The translations under genes were made by a program, and so were the position numbers. A DNA stretch of 64,000 bases from Orthosia cruda (Eukaryota > Arthropoda > Insecta > Lepidoptera > Noctuidae): positions 20,945,233 to 21,009,232 of the forward strand of contig OZ059852.1 in the NCBI GenBank assembly GCA_964057195.1, in the 5' to 3' direction. Positions 62,362-64,000 of this stretch are shown one piece after another. How positions within the stretch are numbered: position 1 is the stretch's first letter; each line of letters starts with the position of its first letter. Under the pieces are notes generated by a model. The model worked only from the letters and a program-made list of their open reading frames with translations, had not been told where the DNA came from and searched no databases.

Positions 62362-62637
62362 TTAACCTCCGACGGAAAAAGAGGGGTGTTATAAGTTTGG
62401 CGTGTGTTACTGTGTGTCTGTGTATCTGTGTATCTGTCTGTGGCATCAAAGCGCCTCAACGGATGAACCGATTTTGATTGTGTTTTTTTTTTTGGTACGG
62501 TGATTTTGTCGAAAATGTTCTTAGCTATGTTTGAATAAAATCGGTTCAGCCGTTCAAAAGTTATGGGCGTTTTACTGTTTGAATCAGGATGTTTTCGCAA
62601 GATAAATGTGCCGGGGGATTTTTAAATTTTACTTGTT
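62362..62637 (-). repeat. REP-B copy, inverted
   Basis: 'aacctccgacgg', 'gtgtgtctgtgtatctg', 'caacggatgaaccgat', 'gttttcgcaagataaatgtg', 'ccgggggattttt', 'ttttacttgtt'. Confidence 0.82.
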
Positions 62638-62714
62638 TTAGACATACGTAGTCCATATTATTACATTTTTACACTTAACTTATATTCTATATTTATAACA
62701 CAACGTACAAAGGA

Positions 62715-63235
62715 AAAAATCCGGTCAACTGCGAGTCGAACTCGTGCGCCGAGGTTTCCGTACCTACCCAATATACCGCCATAATAAAATTGGTATCATT
62801 TTTATTGGTGGCTAAGTTTTAAGTGTGTGTGTGCTGTAATGGTTAAGTTGCTAACGTGTGGTAGTACAGGGTATACTAATCAAGGTCCTGAGTCAACACG
62901 ATAAAAAGATATAGGCATATTTTGATTTTCGTGGAAACTTGTAAGAACCAAAATTTACCTTAAATTTCAACGTTTTTTTTATATTTTGGATTTATTCCTT
63001 TATTTGTGCTGTAGGAACTACCATATAGGTTTTTGACTCAAAACCTATAAGGTAGGTACTTCCGGTTGACCTGGAATTGTCTATTTTGGTTAAAAGCAAG
63101 GTCTATAGGGACTATAGACCTCAGTATCTGGTATGTATTTCAACTTGCTAGGTCCACCCGTTCCTGAGAAAATCGGTGGTGACACACGGACAGACAGACG
63201 GACAAGAGAGTGATCTTATAAGGTTTCCTTTTTTG
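62715..63235 (+). repeat. REP-F-like element, diverged
   Basis: Starts 'aatccggtcaactgcgagtcg' and has 'ctcgtgcgccgaggtttccg' and, near the other end, 'cacacggacagacagacgga' and 'aaggtttcc'. The middle differs from 21850-22138. Confidence 0.65.
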
Positions 63236-63289
63236 ACTTTTGAGGCATGGAAGAGAGCGTTATATCGACATTTGAAGCCATTGGTTAGC

Positions 63290-63476
63290 ATAGCTCTCAA
63301 AAACGGTGAAGGAAAATATCGTGAGGAAACCGGCATGTCCTACAACCAAAAATTAGAAGATATGTTACATCCACCAACCCGCACTGGGCCCGCGTGGTGG
63401 ATCCCCTCTCACAGAGAGGAGGCCCGTGTCCCAGCAGTGGGAACATTAATAGGCTGATGACGTGTGATGTTAGCAT
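63290..63476 (+). repeat. SINE 3' part, 5'-truncated
   Basis: 'ctctcaaaaacggtgaagga', 'ggaaaccggcatgtccta', 'gggcccgcgtggtgga', 'cccagcagtgggaacatt', then a GATGACG tail. The tRNA-like head is missing. Confidence 0.83.
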
Positions 63477-63534
63477 ATTTAACCATTGGTTGAGGTAAGT
63501 ACGGATAAAAAAACTGGGCCTAACAGAATGATAA

Positions 63535-63957
63535 ATAAAAAAACTTTTTACAAAAAAATACTACCGACTTCCTAACAAAATAACTACAAAGTGCAAATAA
63601 CTTTTTTTGGAAGTCGGTGTCTTTCGTACGTACCAATTTTTCGCGTTATGGACACCAACTTCCAAAAATAAAGTTTTTATACCAACAATAAACAGAGCTG
63701 CGATTGCAGCAATCCCGAGAGATTTGCCGTTATTTATTGAAGAGTTCTGTTGTGTATATCTTCGAAGTTCTTTATCAGATCTTCACCAAGTTAAAATGGG
63801 ACCCATTTCGAAACAAACTTTTTCAAACGAAAAAATATTTTTTTAAATCGGTCCACAATTGACGGAGATATCGATGAAAAAAAAACAAAAAATAAAACAA
63901 ACAAACATAAAGTCGAACATAGAACCTCCTCCTTTATGGGAAGTTGGTAAAAAAAAC
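63535..63957 (-). repeat. REP-A copy, shortened
   Basis: Both hairpin arms are partly present ('ctaccgacttcctaac' and 'ggaagtcggtgtctttcg'). The core lacks the 'cataacatcacgcc' block and ends 'cctcctcctttatgggaagt'. Confidence 0.8.
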
Positions 63958-64000
63958 GAGTGTCATTCTGAATTTCGACAGTTAATTATTTCGACAGAGT

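Overview
This window is AT-rich nuclear DNA from an insect, most likely a moth or butterfly (Lepidoptera). That identification is inferred from repeat families I recognise: an RTE-clade LINE, esterase-type CR1/Jockey-like LINEs, tRNA-headed SINEs whose 3' part reads 'CCCAGCAGTGGGAAC', the 'ACCGACTTCC' fold-back repeat, and the 'CCCCCGAC' terminal-inverted-repeat element. I find no host protein gene, rRNA gene or functional tRNA gene. Nearly every stretch that can be read as protein belongs to a transposable element, and most are broken. Repeat families are named REP-A to REP-G for this annotation only.

Layout. 1-2.35 kb: RTE LINE (minus). 2.4-6.1 kb: minisatellite, LINE remnant, a 96-nt hairpin, first copy of a Crypton-like repeat, tandem REP-C. 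6.1-10.3 kb: REP-D interrupted by a LINE, then three direct REP-A copies with long palindromes. 10.3-15.1 kb: nearly full-length LINE (LINE1, minus). 15.5-17.5 kb: second Crypton-like repeat and a SINE split by a 962-bp element with a 9-bp target duplication. 17.5-23.8 kb: fold-back and dispersed repeats. 23.859-31.364 kb: giant palindrome P1 (arms about 3.7 kb, 135-bp spacer), each arm carrying the same damaged LINE. 31.4-34.1 kb: more repeats and a palindromic SINE. 34.095-56.165 kb: a second, older giant inverted repeat, P2. Its left arm holds a 1.19-kb TRIM-like element, a SINE-derived 42-bp array and a solo LTR. Its spacer holds a SINE. Its right arm is split by a full-length LINE (LINE2), which is itself split by a Ty3/Gypsy-type LTR retrotransposon with identical LTRs. 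56.2-64 kb: dispersed repeats and a LINE interrupted twice.

How the parts work together. The youngest element is the LTR retrotransposon at 43,731-50,151. It has 111-bp identical LTRs, 4-bp CAAC target duplications, a PBS, a small predicted acylated single-pass membrane protein upstream of gag, then gag, protease, RT, RNase H and integrase. LINE2 around it has a 5' UTR with tRNA-like A and B boxes, an ORF1 with coiled coil plus SGNH-like domain, and an endonuclease/RT ORF2. The most interesting observation is that the LTR element (gag to pol) and two LINEs (ORF1 to ORF2) all place the same short sequence, TTT-CGN-GAC-TAA, at the end of the first frame, with the next frame in the +1 phase. UUU_CGN is a known +1 ribosomal frameshift context, so two unrelated retroelement classes may use the same recoding signal here.

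Other main observations: the two giant palindromes, matched base changes in both arms of the REP-A hairpins, and an RTE endonuclease carrying a perfect 21-bp hairpin in its coding sequence and a Gln in place of the catalytic His. The nested, gene-free structure suggests heterochromatin, possibly a W chromosome. That is inference only.
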